Source of the DNA: Nocardia arthritidis NBRC 100137
Lineage (GTDB): Bacteria; Actinomycetota; Actinomycetes; Mycobacteriales; Mycobacteriaceae
Length of the DNA stretch: 64,000 nt
NCBI RefSeq assembly: GCF_001612765.1
Contig: NZ_BDBB01000025.1
Location: 62,001-126,000, forward strand
Reading direction: 5' to 3'
Position numbers and translations under genes: made by a program. The notes beneath the pieces are model-generated. The model had not been told where the DNA came from. It did not search any database and saw only the letters and a list, made by a program, of their open reading frames with translations. This document shows, piece by piece, positions 26,047 to 35,036 of this stretch. Every line of letters starts with the position of its first letter. Positions within the stretch are counted from its first letter, which is position 1.

Positions 26047-26864
26047 ACGCATCGCAGAGCGATTCCGTGGGCGGCCGGGCGACGGGTGGGCCCGACTTCG
26101 AGACGATTCTGCTGGAACGCAAGGGCCGGGTCGGCTGGATCACGCTGAACCGCCCGAAGGCGCTGAACGCACTGAACGCGCAGGTCCTCGACGACGTCAT
26201 CGCCGCGCTCGACGAACTCGAGCACGATGACGAGATCGGGGCCATCGTGATCACCGGCTCGGAGCGGGCTTTCGCGGCCGGCGCCGATATCAAGGAGATG
26301 CAGCCCAAGTCGTACATGGACATGTTCATGGACGACTACTTCGCCCGCTGGGACCGGCTGGCGCAGTTCCGCAAGCCGACCATCGCCGCGGTGGCGGGCT
26401 ACGCGCTGGGCGGCGGCTGTGAGCTGGCCATGATCTGCGACGTCCTGCTCGCGGCCGACACCGCGAAGTTCGGGCAGCCGGAGATCAAGCTGGGCGTGAT
26501 CCCCGGCATCGGCGGCTCGCAGCGCCTGACCCGCGCGATCGGCAAGGCCAAGGCCATGGATCTGGTGCTCACCGGCCGCAACATGGACGCCGAGGAGGCC
26601 GAGCGGGCGGGGCTGGTCTCGCGCATCGTGCCCGCGGCGGAGCTGCTCGACACCGCGGCCGACGTCGCCGAGACCATCGCGTCGATGTCGCTGCCGGTCG
26701 CCATGATCGCCAAGGAAGCGGTGAACCGCTCGTTCGAGACGACGCTCGCCGAGGGGCTGCGCTTCGAACGCCGAGTGTTCCACTCGCTGTTCGCGATCGA
26801 GGATCAGAAGGAAGGCATGAGCGCCTTCGTCGAGAAGCGTCCGGCGAAGTTCACCAACCGCTGA
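26043..26864 (+). CDS. Enoyl-CoA hydratase (EchA8-like)
   Basis: 273 residues, the last gene of the mmsA operon. Crotonase features are [19 protein letters not shown], the oxyanion hole in [11 protein letters not shown], the second catalytic region [14 protein letters not shown] with catalytic Glu, and [19 protein letters not shown] with the second Glu. It probably hydrates methacrylyl-CoA to 3-hydroxyisobutyryl-CoA here, and may also serve crotonyl-CoA. It overlaps the mmsB stop by 4 bp. A strong hairpin follows 7 bp after the stop. Confidence 0.92.
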   Translation: MNASQSDSVGGRATGGPDFETILLERKGRVGWITLNRPKALNALNAQVLDDVIAALDELEHDDEIGAIVITGSERAFAAGADIKEMQPKSYMDMFMDDYFARWDRLAQFRKPTIAAVAGYALGGGCELAMICDVLLAADTAKFGQPEIKLGVIPGIGGSQRLTRAIGKAKAMDLVLTGRNMDAEEAERAGLVSRIVPAAELLDTAADVAETIASMSLPVAMIAKEAVNRSFETTLAEGLRFERRVFHSLFAIEDQKEGMSAFVEKRPAKFTNR

Positions 26865-26870
26865 CCTCCG

Positions 26871-26903
26871 ACCCGCCCGGCCGATCCCCTCGGCGGGGCG
26901 GGT
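26871..26903. terminator. Hairpin between the valine operon and the convergent Hsp70-like gene
   Basis: ACCCGCCCGGCCGA and TCGGCGGGGCGGGT pair around a TCCCC loop with a mismatch near the middle. No T-run follows. The hairpin lies between two convergent genes, so it can act for both strands. Confidence 0.7.
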
Positions 26904-26913
26904 TCGTCGCGAG

Positions 26914-27960
26914 TTATCCGAAGGGCCCCGATGTGGGCGCGACGATCTCCGCGGGCGGGGGCACCTTGTTGCCCTCCGGCGTCGGCGCGTCCTTCTCCGC
27001 GGCGAGCAGTCCGGCGATGGTGGCGCCCAGGGCGACGGTGACCGCGGCCGCCGCGATGAGTTTTCGCCGGTCGACGGCGACCGGGACGAGGGTGGCTCCG
27101 GCGCGCAGCCGGGCCATCCGCACGTCGCCGCCCCTTCGTTCGGCGGCGAGCAGCACGGCGCCGCGCGCGGAGACGAACTCGGGCTCGGGGTCGTAGACGA
27201 TCGGCAGGTCGATCAGTTCCGCCAGTTCGGCGCGAATGCTCGGGCTGCGCGTGCAGCCGCCGAGCAGCACCATGGCTTCCGGCCGCACACCGGTCTCGTC
27301 GATGATCTGCCGCACGAACGACACCGAGTGATGGATGCCCGCCGCGCACAGTTCGGCCAGGTCGCTGCGGGTGACGACGGCCCGGTCGCCGGTGCCGTCG
27401 TCGATGGCTGTGACCACCCTGGCCTCGCTCAATTCCTCGCGGTGGCGCCGGATGGTCGGCGTGTCGGTGAGCACGCCGTCGCGGGCCAGCCGCCAGCGCA
27501 GCAGCGCGTCGTAGCCGTCGCCACCGAGCACCGTGCTGCGCTTGCTGGACAGGATCGCGTCGGTGCGGCAATCGACATGCGTGATGGTCAGCCCCGAGCT
27601 GCCCAGGTCGTAGAGGATCACCGATCCGCTGTCCGGCAGTTGCCCGGTGAAGCGCAGATAGCGCAGCTGGGCGAGGGGTTCGTCGACGATGGTCACGCCG
27701 CGGCCGCGCACGCCCGCGCGGATGGCGTCGGCGTGCAGCGGACAGCGGCACGTCACCGCCGTGCCCGAGATCAGCTCGTCACGCCGGTCGGCGGCGCCGT
27801 TCATCCGGCGGATCGCCTCGAAGACCGATTCCTCGACACCGCCGCCCGCCCGGCGCGGCACTTCGCAGCGATCGATCGGGGGTAGGTGTGGCTGATCGGA
27901 GTGTGTCAGCATCGCATGGGCGCCGCCAGCGCCCGCCGATACCCCCAAGACCAGCACCAT
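26914..27960 (-). CDS. Hsp70-like actin-fold protein with C-terminal membrane anchor
   Basis: 348 residues. The N-terminal 270 residues show a divergent Hsp70/actin ATPase: a degenerate phosphate-1 region (GVSAGAGGAHAML), a phosphate-2 region (VILYDLGSSGLTITHVD), and an adenosine motif (VLLGGCTRSPSIRAEL). The substrate-binding domain of DnaK is absent. A single hydrophobic segment at about 302-322 (KLIAAAAVTVALGATIAGLL) and a Pro-rich tail follow, so the ATPase would face the cytoplasm. The neighbouring MarR gene is on the same strand 125 bp away. The function is unknown; envelope-related chaperone-like roles have been proposed for similar mycobacterial proteins. Confidence 0.78.
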   Translation of the reverse strand: MVLVLGVSAGAGGAHAMLTHSDQPHLPPIDRCEVPRRAGGGVEESVFEAIRRMNGAADRRDELISGTAVTCRCPLHADAIRAGVRGRGVTIVDEPLAQLRYLRFTGQLPDSGSVILYDLGSSGLTITHVDCRTDAILSSKRSTVLGGDGYDALLRWRLARDGVLTDTPTIRRHREELSEARVVTAIDDGTGDRAVVTRSDLAELCAAGIHHSVSFVRQIIDETGVRPEAMVLLGGCTRSPSIRAELAELIDLPIVYDPEPEFVSARGAVLLAAERRGGDVRMARLRAGATLVPVAVDRRKLIAAAAVTVALGATIAGLLAAEKDAPTPEGNKVPPPAEIVAPTSGPFG

Positions 27961-28085
27961 GATTTACATGGTGGACCTTTTCGCTTCCGCTGCCAAGACG
28001 GCATGCCCGGCAATTCGCCGGTTGGATGCCCGATCGTCACCCGCCGGTCGGTCGCACCGGGTATGCGACCGACCGGTACGTCGAA

Positions 28086-28637
28086 TCAGTCTATGGCCGT
28101 AGCCGACCAGCGCGCCGTTCCCTCCGCGGTGTCGAAGTCGCCCGCGGCGTGTCGGAATTCGGCGAGCAATTGCAGCAGAGTGTGCAGTCGTTCCGGGGGG
28201 AGTCCGGGGAGCGCGAAAACCTTCGCGTTGAGTTCCTCGGTCGCCTTCGCCACCAATTCCCGTCCGGCGTCGGTGATTTCGATCAGAGTAGCGCGCCGGT
28301 CGCTGGGATGCGGTACGCGCTCGACGAGCTTCGCCGCCTCCAGCCGGTCCACGGTGTTGGTGACGCTGGTGGGGTGCACCTGCAAGCGTGCGCTGGCCTT
28401 CGCCATCGGCAGCGCGCCGGTTTTGCTGAAATTGAGCAGCATGAGCAGCTCGTAGCGGGAGAAGGTCAAGCCGGTGGGTTTGAGCGCCTCGTCCACCCGC
28501 GCCATCACGATTTGCTGAGCCCGCACCAGTGACGTCACCGCGGCCATCCCGTCGGCGACATCTCCCCAGCCGTGGCCGACCCACTGGCGGTGGGCCTCCT
28601 CGATCGGGTCGTTCGGAAGCGGGCGTGGCCGAGACAT
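28086..28637 (-). CDS. MarR family transcriptional regulator
   Basis: A 183-residue winged-helix dimeric repressor-type protein. The MarR core is recognised by LTFSRYELLMLLNFSKTGAL, the recognition helix region MAKASARLQVHPTSVTNTVD, and the wing KLVERVPHPSDRRATLIEIT. The ATG at 28637 is preferred over one 60 nt upstream because it gives the family's usual N-terminal helix. The ligand and targets are unknown. It is the only local regulator close to the valine operon, so it is one candidate for the 20-bp palindromes, but no copy of that site is visible in its own upstream region. Confidence 0.85.
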   Translation of the reverse strand: MSRPRPLPNDPIEEAHRQWVGHGWGDVADGMAAVTSLVRAQQIVMARVDEALKPTGLTFSRYELLMLLNFSKTGALPMAKASARLQVHPTSVTNTVDRLEAAKLVERVPHPSDRRATLIEITDAGRELVAKATEELNAKVFALPGLPPERLHTLLQLLAEFRHAAGDFDTAEGTARWSATAID

Positions 28638-28751
28638 GTTCCGATCATTCCATGCCGCCACGGCCGGACGGGGACATCCGACCAGGCTTCGGATCACCGT
28701 GAGCGCAATGGTAGGCCGGGACTACCCGCCGGGGGCACTATCTAGGGCGAG

Positions 28752-28826
28752 GCGGGCGTGGCTGAGTGGTTTAGGCAACGGTCTGCAAAGCCGTTAACGC
28801 GGGTTCGATTCCCGCCGCTCGCTCCA
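28752..28826 (+). tRNA. tRNA-Cys (GCA)
   Basis: A complete cloverleaf: acceptor GCGGGCG pairs with CGCTCGC (one G-T pair), the anticodon arm ACGGT-CTGCAAA-GCCGT gives anticodon GCA, and the T arm is GCGGG-TTCGATT-CCCGC. A T discriminator is followed by an encoded CCA at 28824-28826. A likely -10 box TATCTA starts 13 bp before the 5' end. A terminator hairpin follows. Confidence 0.95.
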
Positions 28827-28837
28827 AGTGTCCTCGG

Positions 28838-28876
28838 TGCTCGGCTCGGTGCACGTCATCGCCGAGCCGAGCATTT
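28838..28876 (+). terminator. Terminator after tRNA-Cys
   Basis: TGCTCGGCTCGG and CCGAGCCGAGCA form a perfect 12-bp stem with a 12-nt loop, followed by TTT, beginning 12 bp after the encoded CCA. Confidence 0.8.
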
Positions 28877-28926
28877 CGAGGCACACCTCTACCCGGTACG
28901 CCGGGTTCCCCCTGCAGCGCGCCTTT

Positions 28927-29979
28927 TCAGGCGGCGTCGTTCGGTTCGGCGTACGCCACGCCCGTGCCGACCACTTCGAGTCGCACCCGCTGCCCGGTGA
29001 CAGGGGCGGCGGCGCTGGCGCGGCGTACCCGGATGGGAGTGCTCGCGCCGTCCAGGTCGATGGTCAGGATGACATCGGCGCCACGGAAGTCGACGGCGCT
29101 GATCCGGCCGCTCTCCGACTCGTTCTCCGAAGCGATCTGGGCGACGAGCTGTTCCGGTCGCAGCATGACGGTGGCCGGTCCGCTCGCGGCGTTGTGCTGC
29201 ACCGGAATCCGGCCCAGTGCGCACTTGGCCACATCGGCCTCGACCACCGCCTCCAGCAGCACGCAATCGCCGAGGAACCGGGCGGTGAACAGGTCCTTCG
29301 GCGCGGCGTAGACCTCCTCCGGCGTCCCGACCTGGGTGAAGCGTCCCTCCCGCATCACCGCGACCTGTTCGGCGAAACTCAGCGCCTCCTCCTGGTCGTG
29401 GGTCACCAGGATGCTGGTCATGCCCGCCTCGCGCAGCGTGTCGGCCACGGCCTGCCTGGTCGTGGCGCGCAAGCCCGCGTCCAGCGCGCTGAACGGCTCG
29501 TCCAGCAGCATCACCGACGGCTTGCGCGCCAGTGCGCGGGCCAGGGCCACGCGCTGCTGCTGGCCGCCGGAGAGCTGATGCGGCCGCCGGTCGGCGTAGG
29601 ACGCGTGCAGCGACACCATCTCCAGCAGTTCGCGCACCCGCCGGTGGTTGCGGCGGGCCGAGCCGGGCAGGCCGTAGGCGATGTTCTGGCCGACGGTCAG
29701 ATGCGGGAACAGCGCCCCGTCCTGGGCGACGTAGCCGATGTTGCGACGCTGCGGTGGCACCGAGACTCGTTCTCCGACAACGGTTTCCATCCCGATCGAC
29801 ACCGAACCGGTGTCCGGCGACTCGAATCCGGCGATCACGCGCAGCAGCGTGGTCTTGCCGCATCCGGACGACCCGACCACGGCGGTGGCGGTGCGGTTCG
29901 GCACGTCCAGGGTGATGCCACCGAGAACCCGGGTGTGACCGAAGGTCTTCGACACACCGGTGACGACAACGCGACTCAT
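28927..29979 (-). CDS. Ferric iron ABC transporter, ATP-binding protein (FbpC-like)
   Basis: A 350-residue ATPase of an import ABC transporter, at the cytoplasmic face. Walker A is GSSGCGKTT (residues 36-44, Lys42), the signature is LSGGQQQR, Walker B is VMLLDEP, and the switch His lies in VTHDQEEAL. A C-terminal TOBE-type regulatory domain spans about 250-350. It overlaps the permease gene by 4 bp (ATGA). With the permease and the binding lipoprotein it forms a three-gene unit whose binding protein and IdeR-type box indicate iron. The gene converges on tRNA-Cys. Confidence 0.9.
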   Translation of the reverse strand: MSRVVVTGVSKTFGHTRVLGGITLDVPNRTATAVVGSSGCGKTTLLRVIAGFESPDTGSVSIGMETVVGERVSVPPQRRNIGYVAQDGALFPHLTVGQNIAYGLPGSARRNHRRVRELLEMVSLHASYADRRPHQLSGGQQQRVALARALARKPSVMLLDEPFSALDAGLRATTRQAVADTLREAGMTSILVTHDQEEALSFAEQVAVMREGRFTQVGTPEEVYAAPKDLFTARFLGDCVLLEAVVEADVAKCALGRIPVQHNAASGPATVMLRPEQLVAQIASENESESGRISAVDFRGADVILTIDLDGASTPIRVRRASAAAPVTGQRVRLEVVGTGVAYAEPNDAA

Positions 29980-31529
29980 ATCCCGGCCGCCTTCTGCGAG
30001 TTGGTGAACAGCAAGTACGTCATGGGCACGGCGGCGACGATCATGATCAGGGCGTACGGGGCGGCGGCGGCGTAATCCAACTCGCCGGACAGGCCCCAGA
30101 ACCGCATCGCCAGCGTGCGAGTCCCGTTGGGCGCCAGCAAGAGGGTGGCGGTCAGCTCGGTGGCCACCGCGACGAACACCAGTGCGGCGGCGGCGGCCGC
30201 GGCCGGCGCCGCGAGACGCAGCGTGACCAGGAAGAACGTCGCGGGTGCCGACTTACCCAGCGAACGGGACGCCTCCTCCAAGCCGACCGGCACCTGGGCG
30301 AGCCCGGCCCGCACGCTGACCAGGGCACGGGGCAGGAACAGCAGGAGATAGGCGGCGATCACCATGCCCGCCGTCTGGTAGAGCGCGGGCGCCCAGCGGA
30401 TCGTCACGGTCACCATGGCCAGCGCGATCACGATGCCGGGCAACGAGCTGGTGACGTAGTTGGCGCCCTCGACCAGCCGCGCGAACGCCGAGGTGGAACG
30501 CACCGCGATCCACGCCACCGGGAACGCGCACAGGGTGGTGAGCAGCGCGGCGACGGCCGCGAGGCCGACCGTCTGCCCGAGCGCGTCGCCGATGTCGCTG
30601 ACATCCCACACCGCCGCTCCGCCGATGCGCAGCCAGCGCCCGATGGTCCACAGCGGCACGCCCAGCGCGGCCGCCGTCACCGCGACGAGCGCGGCCAGAA
30701 CCGGTAACGTGCCCGAGCCCAACCGGATCCGGGCCGCGGCGCGCGGAGCGCCGCTGCCGATCCGCGCGTAGCGCGCCCGGCCGCGCAGTCCTGCCTCGGC
30801 TCCGAGCAGCGTCAGGCAGCACAGCACGAGCACACCGGCCAGCATGCTGCCCGCCGGACCGGCGAAGCTGGACTGGTACTGCTCGAAGATGGCCGTGGTG
30901 AACGTGTCGAACCGGACCATCACGAAGGCGCCGTACTCGGCGAGCAGATGCAGCCCGATGAGCAGCCCGCCACCGAGGATGGCCAAGCGCAGCTGCGGTA
31001 GCACGATCCGCGCGAATACCGCGACCGGCCCCGAGCCCAGCGCCCGTGCCGACTCCTCCACCGCCGGATCCAGGCGGCGCAGCGTAGCGGCGGCGGGCAG
31101 ATAGGCCAGCGGGAAATAGGACATCGTGGAGATCACCACCCCCGCCCGAAGACCGTGCATGGTCGGGAAGACGCTGACCCAGGCGTAGCTGTTGACAAAG
31201 GCGGGCACCGCCAGCGGAGTCGCGAAAACCGGCCCCCACCACGACTTCCCCGGTACGTCGGTGCGTTCCACCACCCAGGCCAGCCCGACGCCGAGCGCCA
31301 CGCAGATCGGCACGGTGCACGCCACCAGCGCGGCCGTATTACTCAGCAGCTCACCGACTCTGGGCCGGAACACCAGTTCTGCCGCCTGATCGACTCCAGT
31401 GGAGAAGACGGTCGAAACGATGTATCCGAGCGGCACGAATGTCGCCGCCACCAGCAGGAGGGCGACGCCCGTGACCACCGGCCCCGGTCTGCCGACCCGG
31501 GGCGCGGCGACGACGTTCCGGAGCGCCAC
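29976..31529 (-). CDS. Ferric iron ABC transporter permease (FbpB-like, two fused halves)
   Basis: 517 residues with about twelve transmembrane segments in two BPD_transp_1 halves, the normal FbpB architecture in which one polypeptide supplies both permease domains. EAA-type loops for ATPase contact are visible as EESARALGSGPVAVFARIVLP in the first half and EEASRSLGKSAPATFF in the second. The start is GTG at 31529, 2 bp after the stop of the lipoprotein gene, with no separate ribosome binding site, so translation is probably coupled. The substrate is inferred from the partner lipoprotein. Confidence 0.9.
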   Translation of the reverse strand: MALRNVVAAPRVGRPGPVVTGVALLLVAATFVPLGYIVSTVFSTGVDQAAELVFRPRVGELLSNTAALVACTVPICVALGVGLAWVVERTDVPGKSWWGPVFATPLAVPAFVNSYAWVSVFPTMHGLRAGVVISTMSYFPLAYLPAAATLRRLDPAVEESARALGSGPVAVFARIVLPQLRLAILGGGLLIGLHLLAEYGAFVMVRFDTFTTAIFEQYQSSFAGPAGSMLAGVLVLCCLTLLGAEAGLRGRARYARIGSGAPRAAARIRLGSGTLPVLAALVAVTAAALGVPLWTIGRWLRIGGAAVWDVSDIGDALGQTVGLAAVAALLTTLCAFPVAWIAVRSTSAFARLVEGANYVTSSLPGIVIALAMVTVTIRWAPALYQTAGMVIAAYLLLFLPRALVSVRAGLAQVPVGLEEASRSLGKSAPATFFLVTLRLAAPAAAAAAALVFVAVATELTATLLLAPNGTRTLAMRFWGLSGELDYAAAAPYALIMIVAAVPMTYLLFTNSQKAAGI

Positions 31530-31531
31530 GG

Positions 31532-32554
31532 CTACAGCAGACCGGCTTCGGTCATCAGCTGCGTGACCTTCTTCGAATCGAGCTTCGACGGGTCGATCGC
31601 CGGAGCCTGGAGGTCGGCCAGCGGCGGCAGCGCCGGGTTCGCGGCCACGCCACTGGCGACCGGGTATTCCAGCGACGTGCCGTCCCGCAACACCTCTTGC
31701 CCCGCTTTGCCGACGATGAACGCCAGGAACTTCTGCGCCGCCTCCTGCTTCTTGCTCGCCTTCAGCACGCCGCCGCCGGAGACGCTGACGAAGGCGCCCG
31801 GGTCCTGGTTCCTGAAGTAGTGCAGGGCGGTGTCGGCGCTGCTCTCCTTCGTATTCGCCTGGTCGCGGTACCAGTAGTAGTGGTAGATGACGCCACCGTC
31901 CGGGCTGCCGGAATTGACCGCCTTCATGGTGGCGACGTTGTTCGGAAACGGCGTCGCGTTCTCCTTCATGCCCTTCAGCCAGGCGCGGGTGGCGTCCTCA
32001 CCCTTCAGCGCGAGCAGGGCGGCGACGATGGCCTGGAAGTCGGCGCCGGAAACGCCCGCGCCCCAGCGCCCCTTCCACTGCGGTTGCGCCAGGTCGAGCA
32101 GTGAGGCAGGCAATTGGCCTGACTGGACCTTGTTCTTGTTGTAGACGAAAACCGTCGAGCGCGCGGCCACGCCGGTCCACTTGCCGGTGGACGGACGGAA
32201 CTGCGGGGGCACCTGCTCCAGCGTCCCGGCGTTCACGTCGGCGAACAGGCCCGCGTTCTCCACCAGCGCCATGGCGGGGGAGTTCTCGGTGAGGAAGACG
32301 TCGGCGGGCGAGGCCGCACCCTCGGCGACCAGCTGGTTGCCCAGCGCCGTGTCACCGCCCTGGCGCAACGTCACCTTGATGCCGGTTTCCTTGGTGAACC
32401 CGTCGGCCCATTCCTTGGTGAGCGACTCGTGCTGCGCGTTGTAGACGGTGATCTCGTTCGCGTCGTCGGAGGAATTCGAGCAAGCCGTGCTGCCCAGCGC
32501 CGTCATCGCGAGGACCAATCCAACGGCAATCGTCTTCCATCTGACCGGCTTCAT
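31532..32554 (-). CDS. Ferric iron-binding lipoprotein of ABC transporter (FbpA-like)
   Basis: 340 residues. The signal sequence ends in GSTAC, so Cys25 is the lipidated residue and the protein is anchored outside the membrane. The mature part is a class II periplasmic binding fold (EITVYNAQHESLTKEWADGF; VFLTENSPAMALVE). The tyrosine-rich IYHYYWYRD near residue 215 matches the iron-coordinating Tyr pair of FbpA. AAGGACGAGG lies just before ATG. It is the first gene of the fbpABC-like unit and sits behind an IdeR/DtxR-type box, so it should be induced in iron starvation. Confidence 0.9.
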   Translation of the reverse strand: MKPVRWKTIAVGLVLAMTALGSTACSNSSDDANEITVYNAQHESLTKEWADGFTKETGIKVTLRQGGDTALGNQLVAEGAASPADVFLTENSPAMALVENAGLFADVNAGTLEQVPPQFRPSTGKWTGVAARSTVFVYNKNKVQSGQLPASLLDLAQPQWKGRWGAGVSGADFQAIVAALLALKGEDATRAWLKGMKENATPFPNNVATMKAVNSGSPDGGVIYHYYWYRDQANTKESSADTALHYFRNQDPGAFVSVSGGGVLKASKKQEAAQKFLAFIVGKAGQEVLRDGTSLEYPVASGVAANPALPPLADLQAPAIDPSKLDSKKVTQLMTEAGLL

Positions 32555-32584
32555 CCTCGTCCTTCCGACCGCGTTCCCCGTTGC

Positions 32585-32603
32585 ATTGTTGAGCCTTACC
32601 TAA
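32585..32603 (-). promoter_or_regulatory. IdeR/DtxR-type iron box before the iron transporter
   Basis: On the minus strand TTAGGTAAGGCTCAACAAT matches the IdeR/DtxR consensus (TTAGGTTAGGCTAACCTAA) at 14 of 19 positions, including the whole TTAGGT half-site and GGCT centre. It is 31 bp before the lipoprotein start, suiting iron-dependent repression. Confidence 0.75.
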
Positions 32604-32663
32604 GAAAGATACAGTGTCCGACGTGCGCAAACGTTTCCCGGATGTAGCGAACCCGCACGCCCG

Positions 32664-34082
32664 CTACCGCAGCCCCGAGAAATCGCGCAGCACAACGTGA
32701 TTGCGATCGGCGCAGGTGCCGAGTGTGTAATCCGGAAGCAGTCCGAAGTACTCGCCGCGGGTGAGCGCGCTCCAGCGACGCGCGTCCTCGGTGCGGGTCT
32801 TGTAGAAGTTGACCATGTAGCCGCCCTCGTAGAGGCGCAGCAGGCTGTAGCCGCCCGGATACTCCTTGACCGCGGCGACCTCGAGGAACTCCACCGCGCA
32901 CGGCACGTCCGGCCTGGTACGGCGGTTGCGGTGGGTGTGGCCGCTGTGCTGCAGGAAGACGCCGGGGGAGCGGGCATAGAGCGCTTGCAGTTCGCCGCTG
33001 TCGCGCCCGTCGAGCACGAAGCCCGGCCCGGCGAGGTTGGTCAGCCCGGACTCGGTCGTGACCGGATGGTGGCCGAACAGCAGTGTCGGCCGGTCCGGAT
33101 CGGCGCGCAGACGTTCGGCGAGATGATCGAATTGCGCGCGCTCGATGGACCCGCCCGCGCCGTCCAGGCTGCTGGTATCCAATCCCAGCACCCGCAGCCC
33201 GCCCACCTCGTGCTCGACGAGTTGCTGGCGCGCGGAGAAGGCATCGGCCCAGCAGTCGCGGTGGTCGGCGGGCGCGGGGGCGCAACCGGCGTACTCGCCG
33301 CCCATGTGCGGCCGGTCGTGATTGCCGCGCACGGCGAGGTAGTCGCGGCCGAGCGCCCCCCACCCGTCGAGGAGGGCCCGCACCGTGCGGGTGTCGAGCT
33401 CGGAGGCTTCGGCGGTCAGGTCGCCCGCGAGCAGCAGCAGTTCGGCTCCTCGGTCGGGACGGCGCAGGTCGTCCAGCACCGCGGCCAGCATCACCTCGGG
33501 GTAGGGCGCGAGGCCGGGGCCCTGCCGGAAGCCGGCCGGCAGGTCGCCGACGATCAGCCCGCTGACCTGCTCGCCGAAGTGCACGTCGTTGGCCAGCGCC
33601 AGCGTGCGCAGCCTGCGGCCGGGCGGTGGGACCAGGGTGGTGAACTCGCCGCGTGCTTCCGGCGCGGCGGGATCGGACGTGGTGAGCGATAGTGCGGGCG
33701 TCGCGCGCAGACCCGCCGACCAGGCTTCGAAGCGGTAGGCGCGGCCCGGTTCGAGTCCGCCGATCTCGGCATAGTGGAACGGCGTCGGATGGTCGTCGGC
33801 GAAGACCGGCACCGGCGCGCGCGTCGAATCGGCGGGACCGATCCGCACGTGGGTATCGGCGTCGACGGGTATCAGCCGGCCTGCCGGGTCGGGGGCCAGC
33901 GTGGTCCAGGTGAGGATCACCGAGGTGTCTGTGATCGTCACGACTTCCAGATCGGTGGCGACGGCCGTGTCCGGCAGTGCCCGAGCTTTCGTTCGACCGG
34001 CGAAGGGGAGGAGTGCGGCGAGGCCGAGTGCCCCGAGAACGGTTCTGCGGTTCGGTCCGCAACAACTCATGCGTGGGTGCAT
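32664..34082 (-). CDS. Tat-exported calcineurin-like metallophosphoesterase
   Basis: 472 residues. A twin-arginine signal (NRRTVLGALGLAALLPFAG) is followed by a fibronectin-like or purple acid phosphatase N-terminal domain (about 40-150). The metallophosphoesterase domain has all expected blocks: NDVHFGE (D-x-H), LAGDLTAEA, RGNHDRPH, LFGHHPV and HSGHTHRNR. The dinuclear metal site is therefore intact, and the enzyme should act outside the membrane as a phosphatase or phosphodiesterase. The ATG at 34082 is 4 bp after the upstream gene; an ATG at 34070 is also possible. The substrate is unknown. Confidence 0.86.
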   Translation of the reverse strand: MHPRMSCCGPNRRTVLGALGLAALLPFAGRTKARALPDTAVATDLEVVTITDTSVILTWTTLAPDPAGRLIPVDADTHVRIGPADSTRAPVPVFADDHPTPFHYAEIGGLEPGRAYRFEAWSAGLRATPALSLTTSDPAAPEARGEFTTLVPPPGRRLRTLALANDVHFGEQVSGLIVGDLPAGFRQGPGLAPYPEVMLAAVLDDLRRPDRGAELLLLAGDLTAEASELDTRTVRALLDGWGALGRDYLAVRGNHDRPHMGGEYAGCAPAPADHRDCWADAFSARQQLVEHEVGGLRVLGLDTSSLDGAGGSIERAQFDHLAERLRADPDRPTLLFGHHPVTTESGLTNLAGPGFVLDGRDSGELQALYARSPGVFLQHSGHTHRNRRTRPDVPCAVEFLEVAAVKEYPGGYSLLRLYEGGYMVNFYKTRTEDARRWSALTRGEYFGLLPDYTLGTCADRNHVVLRDFSGLR

Positions 34083-34086
34083 GCGA

Positions 34087-34818
34087 TCAGCGCGTGCCCT
34101 CCGCGGAGCAGACCTTCCACTTACCGTCTTCTTTCGTCAGATGTTCGGTCGTGCTGGATTCGGTATCGGGCTGCTCGCCGGGCACCGCGACGGTCAGCTT
34201 GCCGGTGACCTTCGCGGTCGCGGTGTCCCCGGTGACGACGATGTCCTCGATCCTATCGATCGTGACCGAAATCGAAGTGCTGTCGAATTCGTTCTTCTCG
34301 CTCTCGGACATCGCCTCGAACGCGGCGCGTTCGTGCGCGCACGCCTGCTCGGCCGCCGCGCGAAAGCCGCGCGTGTCGAGGGTCTCGTAGAAGTCGCGAA
34401 TCGCGAGTTCGATCCGCTTCTCGTCCGAGGCGAGCGGACCTCTGCCCTGCGAGGTCAGGAACACCCCCGCGATCACCGCGCCCGCGATCACCAGAGCGAC
34501 TATCGCCACCAAGCCGACGATCAAGCCGGTGTGACCCTTCTTGGGCGGCGGCGGATATCCCCGGGGCGGGTAGCCGGGTGGCGGATAACCAGGGGCCGAG
34601 GGGGGCTGCCCGGGGCCGGGTGGCGGATAGTCCGGGCCGGAGGGTGACTGCCCCGGGGGCGGATAGCCCGGGCCAGGAGGTGTCTGCCCGGGCTCGGGCG
34701 GTGGATAGCCCTGGCCCGGTGGTACCTGGCCGGGCTCGGGGGGTGGGTGGCCAGGCGAGGGCTGTTGCGGGTGGGGCGGTCGATCATCCGGCGGTTGCCC
34801 GCCCGGCGGATAAGCCAT
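34087..34818 (-). CDS. Proline-rich single-pass membrane protein with NTF2-like outer domain
   Basis: 243 residues from the ATG at 34818, preceded by GGAGG. Residues 1-95 are Pro/Gly/Tyr-rich with repeated PPPEPGQxPPGP-like units, a cytoplasmic low-complexity tail. One hydrophobic segment (HTGLIVGLVAIVALVIAGAV and on) follows. The outer domain of about 125 residues (RIELAIRDFYETLDTRGF; DTESSTTEHLTKEDGKWKVC) is a DUF4878 or NTF2-like lipid-anchored-type fold common in Nocardia and Mycobacterium. It is followed 4 bp later by the phosphoesterase gene, so they are probably co-transcribed. The role is unknown. Confidence 0.75.
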   Translation of the reverse strand: MAYPPGGQPPDDRPPHPQQPSPGHPPPEPGQVPPGQGYPPPEPGQTPPGPGYPPPGQSPSGPDYPPPGPGQPPSAPGYPPPGYPPRGYPPPPKKGHTGLIVGLVAIVALVIAGAVIAGVFLTSQGRGPLASDEKRIELAIRDFYETLDTRGFRAAAEQACAHERAAFEAMSESEKNEFDSTSISVTIDRIEDIVVTGDTATAKVTGKLTVAVPGEQPDTESSTTEHLTKEDGKWKVCSAEGTR

Positions 34819-35036
34819 CTCGTCCTCCGGTCTACCCCCGGTGCCTGGATCTTTACGCCAAGGCGTGCCCGGGGTAGCGGAAACCAAACGGGTCGGATCG
34901 TTCGGGCGGGCGACGGGCAGCGGTCGGCTTCGGTACGCGAGGGGTATCGAGGACGGGACGGTGGATACCGGGTGGCCGCGATACGGGGCCATGCGTTGCA
35001 GGGGGTCCGGACTCGCGACGAACGGTTTCCGCGGCG

